From assembly GCA_038025085.1 (NCBI GenBank), contig CM076150.1, positions 1,242,501 to 1,306,500 of the forward strand: 64,000 nucleotides of DNA, read 5' to 3'. Positions 32,793-43,484 of the stretch are shown in pieces. Within the stretch, counting starts at the first letter, position 1, and each line of letters starts with the position of its first letter. Source of the DNA: Tetragonia tetragonoides (Eukaryota; Streptophyta; Magnoliopsida; Caryophyllales; Aizoaceae). The position numbers were made by a program, and so were the translations under genes. The notes under the pieces were generated by a model. The model searched no databases. It was not told where the DNA came from and worked only from the letters and a program-made list of their open reading frames with translations.

Positions 32793-35700
32793 CTTGATGA
32801 ACATGTCAATAGATGTGTAGTGATGTAATATGCGAACTGTTTTTGGCCAATGAACTAGCCAAAGCACAGTATCCATAATTTCTGTAAGAGGATGTCTTGT
32901 ACCGCCATTCATATATAGGTTCAAGTGCTCAACTTCACTTTGAGGAGGGCGATGGCTTTGTCTCAATTCCCGTGGAATCATCAACTCCTTTGTAAAATAA
33001 GGAAAACAAACAACAAATGACAACATTATGTTACATGATGATCAAAGTACAACATACCTAAGAAAGAAGGATGACAAAGAGTACCTCAATACAGAACTCA
33101 GTATCTATGGTCAAACACTTGGAATGTCTAAGCTTCACGAACAATTCAAGGAGATTGACATACCATGTACTATTCTTTTCCCGAGGTATAAAGTTCTTTA
33201 GCTCGATGCAAGTATATGTCAGTGTAGTAAGTTCCAGTGAGAGGGAGATGATATTCTTCAAAGGACAATAACAAAAAGTACGTAGAGTTGGACAATCTAT
33301 CTCAACTTCAACCAACTTGTCACATTTTTTGAGCCACGGTGTATGAAGTTGATTGTGAGAGATTTTCATGTTCTCTAATTAACTGCAACATTCTATGTAT
33401 AGAACCTTGAGGTTCACAAGTTCGGAAAGATGTATGTTCAACCAATCACTAGTGATGTCACAACTAGACAACTCTAAACGAGTTAACTTCTCACAAAAAT
33501 AGAGCTGAAATCGATCTAAAATTTAGCAATTTCCGATCCTCAAAGTTTGAAGTGTAGTGCTCGTTAAAGTCTCAATGTACTCCAACACATTACAGTGATA
33601 TATGAGCAACTTCTTCAGGTGGGAAATTGTTGTTGAATATTGCTTCTGGCCCAAGCACCAATGCTAGCGTGCAAATACCATAACTCTAAATGTGTTAATG
33701 CACTGACAGAGACCCAGACAAATTCACAAGCGTCACAAAAGTCTACCGGTCCATGATAAAACAAATAGTCAAGAATAGGTGCATTGATTTCAACCCTTTC
33801 CAGATCATCGGAGATGTAGTGTATCTCAAGCTTCTTCAACATAAGAAGACCCGAAACATTGAACAATTTCAACCCATTGCCACGGTGGAGGTACAAATGC
33901 TCAATAGCAGCGCAACCTGATAGGCCCGCAAGTGTATGGGTTGTATCGAAGTAGTAAAATATCGAACCACAGGGAGCTATCGATACCAAATACTAAGTTT
34001 TCTGAAATTTAACAAGCTAAGCGATTCACAAATTGGTTTGTTGGATCAAAACAAATAAACTAATCACTAATATAAGAGAAAATAACAAGATAAAAAGCCT
34101 AGGGTTGATTTCACTTAACCAAGATCTTAGATGCGAATAAACAAGTTTAACTAGCATTTCATGTCAGATGTTGCAAGGACGGAAATAAAAATCCTAAACC
34201 TTCTCTCGAAGCGATAAAGGAATACTCAATATAATACTTAACTACTTATTCTCATGGAGTTAAGAAAATATCAAGAGCATGAAGTAAATAATTTCATTTC
34301 CAATAGTCCCAATTTATTGTAAACTACTCTCGTGATTAGGCAAACTTGATGAATGATTGAGTTACGATTAATAAGCTTCTCTCGAATTTGAATTAATCCT
34401 CTAATATAAGCAACAAGATTACAATCAAACATTGTGCAACAATTCTAATGACACGCCAATTTCTACTTAATTAATTAAACATCGTAGATTCGATTAAGCT
34501 ATATCAACCCTAGATAAAAAGAATTAGCTTCTCATGATCTCTATGACTATAACAACGTACGGAATGAACTTCATGCTAACATCAAATAAATAATAAAGGA
34601 TTAAACTAAATAAATCAATTGAAATTGGAAGCATATAGGGAGGAGAAGAGAGAGTAGAGATAAGAAATAAACCAAATAGCTTCGATTATAATCTTCAAAG
34701 AGAAAATAGAAGAATGCTTGAACTCGATCTTCGGTTACAAAAACGAATTAATAAAACTTGAAGTAATTCTAAGTGTTTTTATTCTAATAACTAGTAGTTT
34801 AGAAATCATAAAATGGACTAAGGATGAGATATGAGTAGAGACGGTATAAGATGGGATGCCCCTAAGAGTTAGGATGAGAGCCTATTTATAGGAAAACATC
34901 ACAATGAACCTAGACGGTTTACACAAAGTAACTCCCTAATCAACAATAAGTCACCAAGTAACTCTCAAAATAGTTAAGGCACTAGTAACTCTCTTCTTCA
35001 ATAATCTTCAATGCCTTGATGCTTCCAAAAAGCATCAAAAGTTCTTCTTCAAACTCTTTATAACTTGTTCTTACTTTGATTATGTTGAGCATCCAAAGAG
35101 AATCCTAAGTCCTTTGCATATGGAGTTTAATTTGACCCTCAAATCACAATTAAAACACCAAAATACCAAAGTAGTAATCCTCATATATAATTACTCATAA
35201 ATCAGTAAAATATAAGAGAATTTACGTAAACATAGGATAAATGAGTGCGGTGTACACATGAATATTAACACTATTTACGCACTCATCACAACCAGAGATT
35301 ATCTTTTCAACCATGAACTCGACAATACTGACCTTGTCAAGTGTGAGTTTTCGAAGGGATGGGAGATCGACTTTGAAGGCCCCAATTAAATCATAATGTT
35401 TTAAATAGTTATTGATTGGGTAGTGAATATACACTTGGGTACATCATAGTGAACTTGGTCACTGTAAGTCCGAGCAATATCAGGGCCAATGTCAATAAAT
35501 AGCTCCTGGTTTTTAGGGTGATCCAAACCACGGTGAGTCGATTTCGTGGTTTAACTCGGCCAATGGCGGTAGATAGATATCAAGCTTTTGGAGCATGGTT
35601 GTATCCGTATTACCGGGCTTTCTGTTAGTTAGAGCTCGATCCAGACACCCAAGAAACTGCAACGTTTTTCCCTTGATAGTATGTGGTGCACTCCAATAGA

Positions 35701-35929
35701 GACCGTCGTCGTACATGCCCCACTTATCATTATACCTGGATATCCAGAAAAACAGTCCCAAATGGAGATGTGGAAGGTTGATCCATTCATACCTCCAGGT
35801 CTTTGCCAGGACGCTCGTTGCAATAGCGGCTTTGGTGCTTAGAAATGAAAGTATGTGTTGCCTTACATCGCTTGGCAGCTTTGAAAATTGGTTGGTACCT
35901 TCCTGGCTAATCTCTGGCTTCTTCATCAT
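32793..35929 (-). pseudogene. F-box/LRR gene, dead second copy
   Basis: Paralog of the gene at 19819-22214. Exon 1 starts at 35929 (MMKKPEISQEGTNQFSKLPS) with an F-box and is open to about 35513, where a frameshift intervenes. It is then interrupted at 35288-33918 by a solo LTR and resumes at 33917 (CAAIEHLYLHRGNGLKLFNV). Further lesions are a one-base deletion near 33628, an in-frame TAA near 33523 (replacing a Lys codon of copy 1) and a TAA near 33380 (replacing Gln). Exon 2 (32987-32793) is preserved with its splice sites. The FBD exon is missing. The gene cannot encode a full protein. Confidence 0.9.
33918..35288 (-). mobile_element. Solo LTR in the F-box pseudogene
   Basis: A 1371-bp segment with TG...CA ends (on the minus strand tgatgagtgcg... 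to ...gcgggcctatca), flanked by the 5-bp duplication caacc (33913-33917 and 35289-35293). A TATA box for minus-strand transcription (cctataaatagg) lies at 34881-34892. There is no internal domain, so it is a solo LTR left by LTR-LTR recombination. Length and style suggest a Gypsy element, but the family is not certain. Confidence 0.88.
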
Positions 35930-36824
35930 CCCAGGCTATGTTTGTCAAAACTAGTTGTAGTTGTGTTATGAAATGTTAAAAGAGGAAAGAAGTATAAAGT
36001 AGATAAAAGTTGCTTAGAAAAGCTAATAAAATAGTTGTAGCTGCAAACTGAAAGCTACTATGGGTAGCTTCACAAATTTTGTTGTAGGCGTAGCTAGAAA
36101 TTGAAAATAAGCTAGCAAACTTCAGCAACGTTTCTTAATTGCTTGGCCAAAATATGCTAATGTCGAATGAAGTCAAGAAATCTCAAGAACAAATTCATTT
36201 GCATCCCATGATTTAGGTTCCCAGTTTAGTCTACATTAGTAGTGGTATATGCATCTTATGTAGGTACTAGACTGCAGGCACGTGCATTGCACGACAGGAG
36301 TGCAGTTATTGAAAAGGGAATTACGAATATTTTGTTCCATCTTCCATCTTGCATACTTACTACATATTAGGGCCGAAGCGCAGTAAATAGAGACTTCAAT
36401 GGCCAAATGAGCAGCATGTGATAATATGACAAATCTTACAAATTATATTCAGTTTGGGCACAAATGCACAATGAATGAAGAAACTGGATGTTGTTTATGG
36501 TCGTAACTCAACCCCTCAAAATGACAGGGTGCACAACAAATTCCTTTGAGTTTCATATAGGCATGTTCATGACAAATAAGTCAGGTTTCGAGGATTAGAA
36601 GAGTCTTCTATACCCATGTGACCACAAAAGCACATAGTATTAATTGCACATAGCTTTAGTAGATTAACGGAACAAGCAACCGCTCTATCTGAAGCAATAT
36701 CAATACCTACCCCCCTGCTTTGATAGTATGATGTGTCTACATGCTATAGTATTGCCAAAAGAGCATACAGAGAGGGGGGGAAAACAAAATAAGAACAGTA
36801 CATTATAAACTTTTTTGCGATTTT
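35930..36824. other. Flank of F-box copy 2, no gene
   Basis: 36135-36210 matches the sequence upstream of copy 1. The rest is AT-rich DNA without recognisable genes. Confidence 0.45.
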
Positions 36825-37050
36825 ATGGTGCATTTGGTAGGAGAGGAATGCCTGTGTGTTTAATGAGGTTTTCGACTTTCCGTTTCTCCTGAGATGTTGT
36901 GGGAGAAGGCAACTTACCTAGCTTCTTTATCGGTGAGAGATGCAGGGGCTTTTCGAGATTATACTACCTCAGAGGTCCAATGGTGTGGGCTACCCTGTAA
37001 ATCTATTCTTTTAGAGGATTTCTTATCCTCTATTTTGTTGTATATTGATA
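36825..37050 (+). mobile_element. L1 LINE 3'-end fragment
   Basis: The plus strand encodes a degraded C-terminus with W-ERNACVFNEVFDFP and, in another frame, a DYTTSEVQWCG-like tail. This is followed by a 3'UTR phrase gaggatttcttatcctctattttgt that is shared with the minus-strand fragment at 37706-38215. It is a short decayed remnant. Confidence 0.6.
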
Positions 37051-37058
37051 TTTATTAA

Positions 37059-37212
37059 CAAGTCTTGTGGGAGACCAACTTACAGAAAATTGGGGTCACT
37101 TTTCTTAGAAATGTAGGGGTCACTAATGATGAGCAGTGACCCCTGTGTCATTTAAAAGTGACCCCCGTTTCACCAAAAGTTTTAGAAAGACCATCTTATA
37201 TAAATTTTTGTC
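37059..37212. mobile_element. Second copy of the small Mutator-type MITE
   Basis: Same family as 22537-22692 (caagtcttgtgggagacc... agaaagaccatctta... aaatttttgtc). Its own duplication is atttattaa (37050-37058) / atttactaa (37213-37221), one mismatch, so it was inserted independently. Confidence 0.7.
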
Positions 37213-37691
37213 ATTTACTAATATATACTTTTTTCTTTTCAGAAAACAAAAAAAGAACAGTATAATATTATAGATGCATGGTCAGTAATTATACCTATAA
37301 TAGTATGTAAAGTATAAATCTCTGAGTTCAAATCGGAGTACGACACTACAATAGTTGTCAGTTTTCGTTTAAACTGAACAATTTGTTTTAGTGGCCACAC
37401 TAGCCGGTATATATGGATATAGAAGGAAAGTGAAAAGTAATCTGAATTGCTATACAAGAGAAATGTCTTAGATCAGCAAACAAAGCATCAGAAATCAGAA
37501 TCTGCTATGCAAAGCAAGATACCTCCTCAAGACATCCTCCTTCAGGAACTTGTTCATGTAATATGGTGAAATGAATTTATAAACATGCGGGTTTTAATGG
37601 AAGAAACATTGCAAAACGCAAGCACTTTTACACAATAACCAGCCATTGATAGTTATTCTTCCATTTTAGGGGTTAGCTAGCTGCCTGGCTA
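37213..37691. other. Spacer, no gene seen
   Basis: A short open stretch on the minus strand near 37500-37570 (MNKFLKEDVLRRYLA-like) might be a relic exon, but nothing supports it further. Confidence 0.35.
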
Positions 37692-37705
37692 GGGTTCAAA
37701 ATTTT

Positions 37706-38215
37706 TTTTTTAGATAAGAAAATTTTCTATTAATCAATTAATGAAAGAATACAAAAAAGAGGATAAGAAGTCCTCAAATGAATACAAGAAAGTATCTATA
37801 ATTCCCGCCAACTAAGTTGGACAAGTGTAAGGGGGACAACCTTGAAGGCCCCCTCTGCCTTCGCCTAAAGGGAAGCCAAGTAAAAATGTGGTCTCAAACA
37901 CAATCAACGGTTTTCCCAGATGCGAAAAAGATCCTCGAGTTCCGCTCCAACCAGATACACCACAAAGTAGTCATAGAAGCACTTCTCCACCACAATTTAC
38001 CCTCTCTCCCCCTCCTGCTAGGAGCGAAACACAGCTCTAAAAACTGGCCCGCCGTAGCCGGAGTAGCAAATGGCTCCCCACCCCAGACAGTCTACCCCAC
38101 AACATCCTATCAAAATCACACAACACAAATAGATGCAAGTCGTCCTCACGGTCATGATGACACATGACATACATATCTGGCGACAAACACCATCCACGCC
38201 TCCACCGTTGTATCG
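37706..38215 (-). mobile_element. L1 LINE, strongly 5'-truncated
   Basis: Minus-strand insertion of about 510 bp encoding only the end of ORF2 (HLFVLCDFDRMLWGRL and TLWCIWLERNSRIFFASGKT, zf-RVT region), then a 3'UTR and A tail (seen as t's at 37701-37711). Flanked by gggttcaaaatttt (37692-37705) and gggttcaaagtttt (38216-38229), a 14-bp duplication with one mismatch. Confidence 0.85.
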
Positions 38216-38229
38216 GGGTTCAAAGTTTT

Positions 38230-38659
38230 CTTTTTGAACGTTATACTATCAAGTGTTTGGTGCCTAAATCAATCTTTATTTTATACCATAGGTATAAGGT
38301 TTTAGAGAGACCAACTTCCAATCACCCATCCAACTTTTTTTTGATATGAATCATCCACCCAACTTTTATATATTAACCAAAATAAGAGAGAGAAAAAAAA
38401 CAGCAATAGCAGCAGCTTAACTTTTGCTTCATATGGATTCCACTTTCAACAGACACAGAATCTAACATTATTCCCCCTCGCACAAGGAAGGCACAACCCC
38501 AATGTATAATTATCTCTCCACTCTTACTCCTTACTCTCTTACAAAAACTATCCATGCTCCTAAGAAGTTACCTAGCTTGCTCTATTCTTGTAACTTAATA
38601 CTATCCGAAACAAATTACAAATAAACTTCCACTGACAAACTTAATCAAACATTGAAATG
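38230..38659. other. Spacer, no gene seen
   Basis: AT-rich; ORFs on both strands are short and motif-free. Confidence 0.45.
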
Positions 38660-38811
38660 AGGATTTGGATCCTCTCCAGTACCACATTTCCGGCATTTAC
38701 GCATTACACTTGTGGATGATTGCCACGTGTTAAATCTTTAACACATGGCAATCATCCACAGTGTGATGTATAAATGCGGGAAAAGTAGTATGGGAGATGA
38801 TCTCAATCCTT
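38660..38811. mobile_element. Foldback MITE, near-perfect hairpin
   Basis: The whole 152 bp is an inverted repeat centred near 38735: tgtggatgattgccacgtgt on the left pairs with acacatggcaatcatccaca on the right. The outer arms also pair (aggatttggatcctctcc with the complement of ggagatgatctcaatcct). No clear duplication of more than two bases is seen at the ends. Confidence 0.75.
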
Positions 38812-39150
38812 AAAAGCATTAAGCAACCAATTGGTGATAAAAAAAATATAATTTCTATGAAATAATCCAAAAGGAGCATCACATGAAAATGAAAAATCCA
38901 GATAATGATATGGGTTTTGATTCTTTTGTCACACGGGACTCAAAATGCTTAACAGAGCCTTAAGAAGTATAAATGAGCAATGAAAATAAAGACCTAGATT
39001 ATTATCATAATCACCATACCTTCTATTCTAAAATCAGACTGTGATCCGTTTGCACTCGGAGCTCGATTCTAGAGAGGTTCGGCGCTCAGCTGATATAGCT
39101 AATTGTGATCCGTCCTTCTGTACATCATGCAACAAGTTTCGATGAATTAT
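38812..39150. other. Spacer, no gene seen
   Basis: No ORF with motifs. The word tgtgatccgt occurs twice (about 39042 and 39103), possibly part of the head of the following SINE. Confidence 0.4.
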
Positions 39151-39275
39151 GAGTACATCCCAAATTTGAGTCCCCTCAAGCCCCCGGGGGGTTATCTTGA
39201 TCGTGAATTTCAGGGCTCATGGGAATAGTTAAGGGAAAAAAAAAGCTTGACACCCATGTTATCTAAAAAAAAAAT
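39151..39275 (+). mobile_element. Degenerate SINE copy
   Basis: Shares with the SINE copies at 58645-58896 and 61815-61925 the order gagtcccc...ttcagggctcatgggaatag...aagcttgacacccatgttatct followed by an A run. The B-box region is mutated. No flanking duplication was found. Confidence 0.6.
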
Positions 39276-39900
39276 AATTATAAGTACTAAATAGGTTAAT
39301 TGACCAAAAAGAACAACTCAAGCCCAACAAACAAACAAATAAACAAACAAACATGCTAAGAAATGGTGAGCAGAAATTTGAATTGGTAATTTTATCGAAC
39401 ATCTGGTATGCATGCAAAATAACATCATAAATTACAACTTACAACCAATAAATACAAATTAAAGTACTCAAAACAAAAGAATTCAAACAAACAATAGATC
39501 ATAAACCTAACTATATGTACCTCAGAAGAAATCGAATTAATATTGTGGTTCAAAGAGCGCCAGAGCTCATGGTGCTGTAACCAATCAGGAGAGAGAAATC
39601 TGTGTTATGGAGTATAGTGAAGAAATTAATTTGGAGCTCCGATTTTCAATTCTTGTGTTTCACGACACGTGGCATACAATACTCAGTCCATGACCTTATG
39701 TATCGTTACACAAAAGGTTAAACGATGCGTATTACCTCAAATATGTTCCGCAAGCCTTGAAGGGCTATTTTTGTAAGGTTGAGATGTGAATCAAAGGGGT
39801 GGAGTGGTGTTACCTCTTTCACCTTTCATTTACGAAAGATAAGTTCAATTTTTATTACAGTGAGGTAAACCACTTCATTATGCTAAGTTAAAAGGAGTAT
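39276..39900. other. Spacer, no gene seen
   Basis: Short aaac/aaat repeats at 39330-39355; no coding signal. Confidence 0.45.
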
Positions 39901-40077
39901 TTTATTTTTTTTGAATAGGAAAAATATTATTAAGCGGCAACTAATTGCCTAAAAATAACACACCCGGTTTTGAGGCCCTTAGAATCCTCAAACTTGACAC
40001 CCACATATACAAGTTCTCAATCCTATGTACGCCTGTTTTAGCTAACTGATCAGCTTCACTACTAATCTCACGTACAA

Positions 40078-40990
40078 CTTTTTTTTTTTTTTTTGAAAAG
40101 GCAAGACAACCAGCAGGTAACCCGAGGGTAACCTAAAGCGTCTTTTACCATGAATGACCCACATGAGCCAATAATCAGCTACTCCATTTGCCTCCCAGAA
40201 GCAGTGGAGGACTTCAACTCGCTCAAAGAAATGAAGATCCTTTTTACTGTCGATGACGATGTTCTCTATCTCCCATGGTATATGCCATTCTGCGCGAATT
40301 ACTTCGATAACAGCAAGATTATCGCCCTCAATAGTAATGTTCTTGAAGACTTTTGCACGTGCCAACTCCACTCCTTCTCAAAGGTCAATCGCTTCTGCCA
40401 TCAGTATTGAACCCGTACCACAAGCCCGGGCTCCCATCCACAGAGATTCACTCTTGTCATCTCGTAACACGAAACCTGCAGTCGCTTCTGAACCATTGAC
40501 TTTAGAACCGTCAAAATTAAGCTTAACATAATTTTTCCTAGGAGGAGACCAATTATTTTTTTGTCGTGGGCCCCTTCTTTTTGGTTTGTTTATGGAAAGC
40601 TCCCCTCGTGTCATAATCAAACTGCTTATCCGATAGCGCTTCCCATTCATTATAACAGACTTTAATGGATACCGCTATTTGTGTCGGAGTAGTAGATAAA
40701 TTCTCAAAAAATATTTTATTCCGGGCAAACCAGAACACACCATGTAATGATTAAAATTTTAAGACTCTCTTCAGAGAGCTTTTGTCTGAAAAAATTAAGG
40801 CATTCAATGAACTACATATTAGCATTAGAATCAAGTACAATCTGAACTCCAAACATAGTCTCGACTTCCTCAAGTGTTTGGAGAAAGGCTGAACAGTTAA
40901 AAATAGGTGGAATTTATCCTCGCTGTGATGATTACAGAATATACATTCATGTGGTATAAAAAAATGACTCTGTTGGAGTCGATTCATTGT
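40078..40990 (-). pseudogene. LINE ORF2 end: zf-RVT and RNase H
   Basis: Minus-strand frames give HECIFCNHHSEDKFHLFLTV (zf-RVT, 40751-40987), ARNKIFFENL, then an RNase H domain VKLNFDGSKVNGSEATAGFV ... AEAIDL continued after a frameshift by MELARAKVFKNITIEGDNLA and ANGVADY. The catalytic Asp of NFDG and the Glu and Asp positions are recognisable, but frameshifts at about 40378 and 40160 break the domain. Confidence 0.75.
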
Positions 40991-41505
40991 AGGAAGGCTA
41001 TCAAGACATAATTTCCAAATGAAAAATTTTATCTTGGGGGGATATTAAATTCCCAAATCCAGCTAAAGTCACATGATTCTTTATACTTGTCTTGAAGACC
41101 CACCAAGTAGCCGACTTACAGAAAAAATTTCCAGTACTAAAAAACTTCCAATAAAACTTGTCTGGTACATCATGGTACGGTACGATATAGGTATCCCTAA
41201 AGTAGCTTTGATTGTTTCTGCAGGAACAATCCTAGCAAGGAGAGAGGTATCCCAACCCCCCTAACTAGAGAAGAAACACTTGACGGGAATGTTTAAATCA
41301 AACAACGGATCATCGGAATCTTCATCATGAAACATTTCTATAAGAGGTACTTGAAAGACCCATATATCAGTCTAAAACTTTATGGTTTCCCTATCACCAA
41401 CTTGCCAACGATTACCCTTTTTGAATAAATTACGCACTTCTAATAGATGAGACCATTGCCAGGAAGTATTACGGTCTTTTACGTGGTCTAAGACGTGATC
41501 ATCCT

Positions 41506-42026
41506 TTAGATACTTACTAGTATCATTCTAACCCACCTATTATGTGGTTCTTTTAGAACTTTCCAAACAAGCTTCATTTGCATAGCTTTATTAACTGCCT
41601 CTGGTTTCCCTAAGCTCAAGCCACCTAGTCTTTTTGGTCTACAAACTTTATCCCAGCCAATAAAGTTGGTTGTTTTGATTTCAGAGTTTTTGTTCCATAG
41701 AAAATTTCTATTAATTCTATTGATTGAGTGTTGAGGCTGGGAGAGAGAAACTTTGATTTGTAAAGACAATCTCAATACTTGTAGGAGAAACTAGTATATT
41801 GAGACTGCCACATGATCCAAATACCACCTGAATATCCAACACTAAGAATGAAATCAAAGCAATTAAAGCCAAATCGATGCATAGTGGTCACAATGAGATC
41901 ATATTGGACCTTGGTTTCTGCTAATGCAACCAAGTGAATCTGATAAAGCTTACAAAACAGTTTAACCTCCTCACCAAAGTTCTTTTTACCCACCTCTCTT
42001 ACATTCCAAAAAGCAATTTTATCCAT
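41506..42026 (-). pseudogene. LINE ORF2 stub: endonuclease start joined to RT end
   Basis: 42026-41775 encodes the first part of the endonuclease (DKIAFWNVREVGKKNF, VALAETKV, YSGGIWIMWQ). At about 41775 the sequence jumps to the RT C-terminal extension (INRNFLWNKNSEIKTTNFIG, VCRPKRLGGL). About 2 kb of normal ORF2, including the catalytic FADD box, is absent. Confidence 0.75.
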
Positions 42027-42497
42027 TAAAAAACACTATTTAGAAGGCATCAATAGGCTAAATAAGGGACTGGTCAATTCTTTGCTCTCTTTAGACAGCT
42101 GGATGTTGAATCATAGCTAGCATTATTACCACCCAACCTCCTCTTGGGAGCCTTAGAATGTGCAGACCCAACAGAGAATTCATAGCAGCCACCTCAAGAT
42201 AAGCAATTTGCTTCAGGAGATAGTTATTGGACTGCAGAGAATGAAATGAGGCTTCTGGAGTAACATCCTCATAACCCTCTCCCAGCTGATCATCAGAAGT
42301 CACAAACCTATGCAAATGAGAAGCATTGGGTTGGCATTAGGCTCTAAGGCAGAGGGCTCTACGCCACCAGCAAGCTGCTCAAATGCATTGGAGACAGCCA
42401 GATCACTAGGAAAAATAGTTTGCAGAGGCTCAACCAACAACCCAGAAGAACTAGGCACAGCTAACTGCTTACCAAAGGTATACACAAAGCTACTAGA

Positions 42498-43484
42498 CTA
42501 AGGACCAGAGGGGTGAGTGGATTTAGCAGGCATCTTATGCTTCTCATCATTAGAGAGATTGCCCTCAACATCAAAAACAGGAACTACATCATCATCATCC
42601 GAACCATCATCAAAGCCAAGGGGTTTAATCATGAGCCCTTTTCCTTTACCCGTAATTTTACCCTTATCATTCTTACAGAAGCCAGCAGTACCTACAGGGG
42701 TTTTGAAGACAACGGTGCTCACATTGTGAGCAGAAATAACCTTACCACCAGAGTCAGAATTAGCATTACTCTTGTAGGAATTGATTTTCCTAAGGTCAGA
42801 TTCAGAAGTCACAAACTTAGGCACAAATCTTTTAGCCACAACCTTAGTAGTACTAGTACCAGCAGACTTCGCAGGAATATGGGTCCAGGCATTAGCTTTT
42901 GCCAAGGCAGTAACAACATCCTTAAGAGATTGATCAACCAAGTTTTGGTGCTCAATACTGTGGGATAGAATTACCTCAGTAACTCTACTAGCATCAGCAT
43001 TTAAAGGAAGCTTATGATCCCCAGAACCACAACATATGCACCCCTCTGAAAAACTTTCATGCCATACAGAATACCAATAAATACAATCCCTTCTAGGAAT
43101 CTTAGCATAAGTCTTAAGGCCTTTAGTAACATCTACATTAACACAAATCCTAGCAAACCAGAGCCCTTTTTTTGCAGCAGTAAAGTCCTCAAACTTAACA
43201 AAGGTGCCCAAGTCATTAATCTTTAAGATAGCCATAACAGCTTCCATACTGAAAAGCAGCAGGAAACCTAGGTATCCTAATCCAAAAATTAACACAACTA
43301 ATCTTTTTAGTGACAGGATTAAAGTTTCCCTCCCAAGGGATAAGAACCAACAGCTGAGTTGCAATATGATAGGGTATTTCCCTCCAAACAGCAAGTCTAT
43401 CACTAACATTGGCAAAGTTAAACATAAACCAGCCAGACCCCAAATCACGATAAATAATATCATCCTTAACAAAGCTCTAGTCAT
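42498..43484 (-). CDS. LINE ORF1 (DUF4283/zf-CCHC-like), open 328 aa
   Basis: The longest open frame in the inner LINE. The N-terminal part belongs to the DUF4283 region. Around residues 120-165 are KGLWFARICVNVDVTKGLKT and then EGCICCGSGDHKLPLNADA, a zinc knuckle (C-x2-C-x4-H) whose last Cys is lost. An acidic tail (GFDDGSDDDDVVPVFDVEGN) and the end KMPAKSTHPSGP complete it. The true N-terminus lies further upstream (about 43640) but is separated by stops. It would bind LINE RNA; with the last zinc ligand gone its function is doubtful. Confidence 0.7.
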   Translation of the reverse strand: MTRALLRMILFIVIWGLAGLCLTLPMLVIDLLFGGKYPIILQLSCWFLSLGRETLILSLKRLVVLIFGLGYLGFLLLFSMEAVMAILKINDLGTFVKFEDFTAAKKGLWFARICVNVDVTKGLKTYAKIPRRDCIYWYSVWHESFSEGCICCGSGDHKLPLNADASRVTEVILSHSIEHQNLVDQSLKDVVTALAKANAWTHIPAKSAGTSTTKVVAKRFVPKFVTSESDLRKINSYKSNANSDSGGKVISAHNVSTVVFKTPVGTAGFCKNDKGKITGKGKGLMIKPLGFDDGSDDDDVVPVFDVEGNLSNDEKHKMPAKSTHPSGP

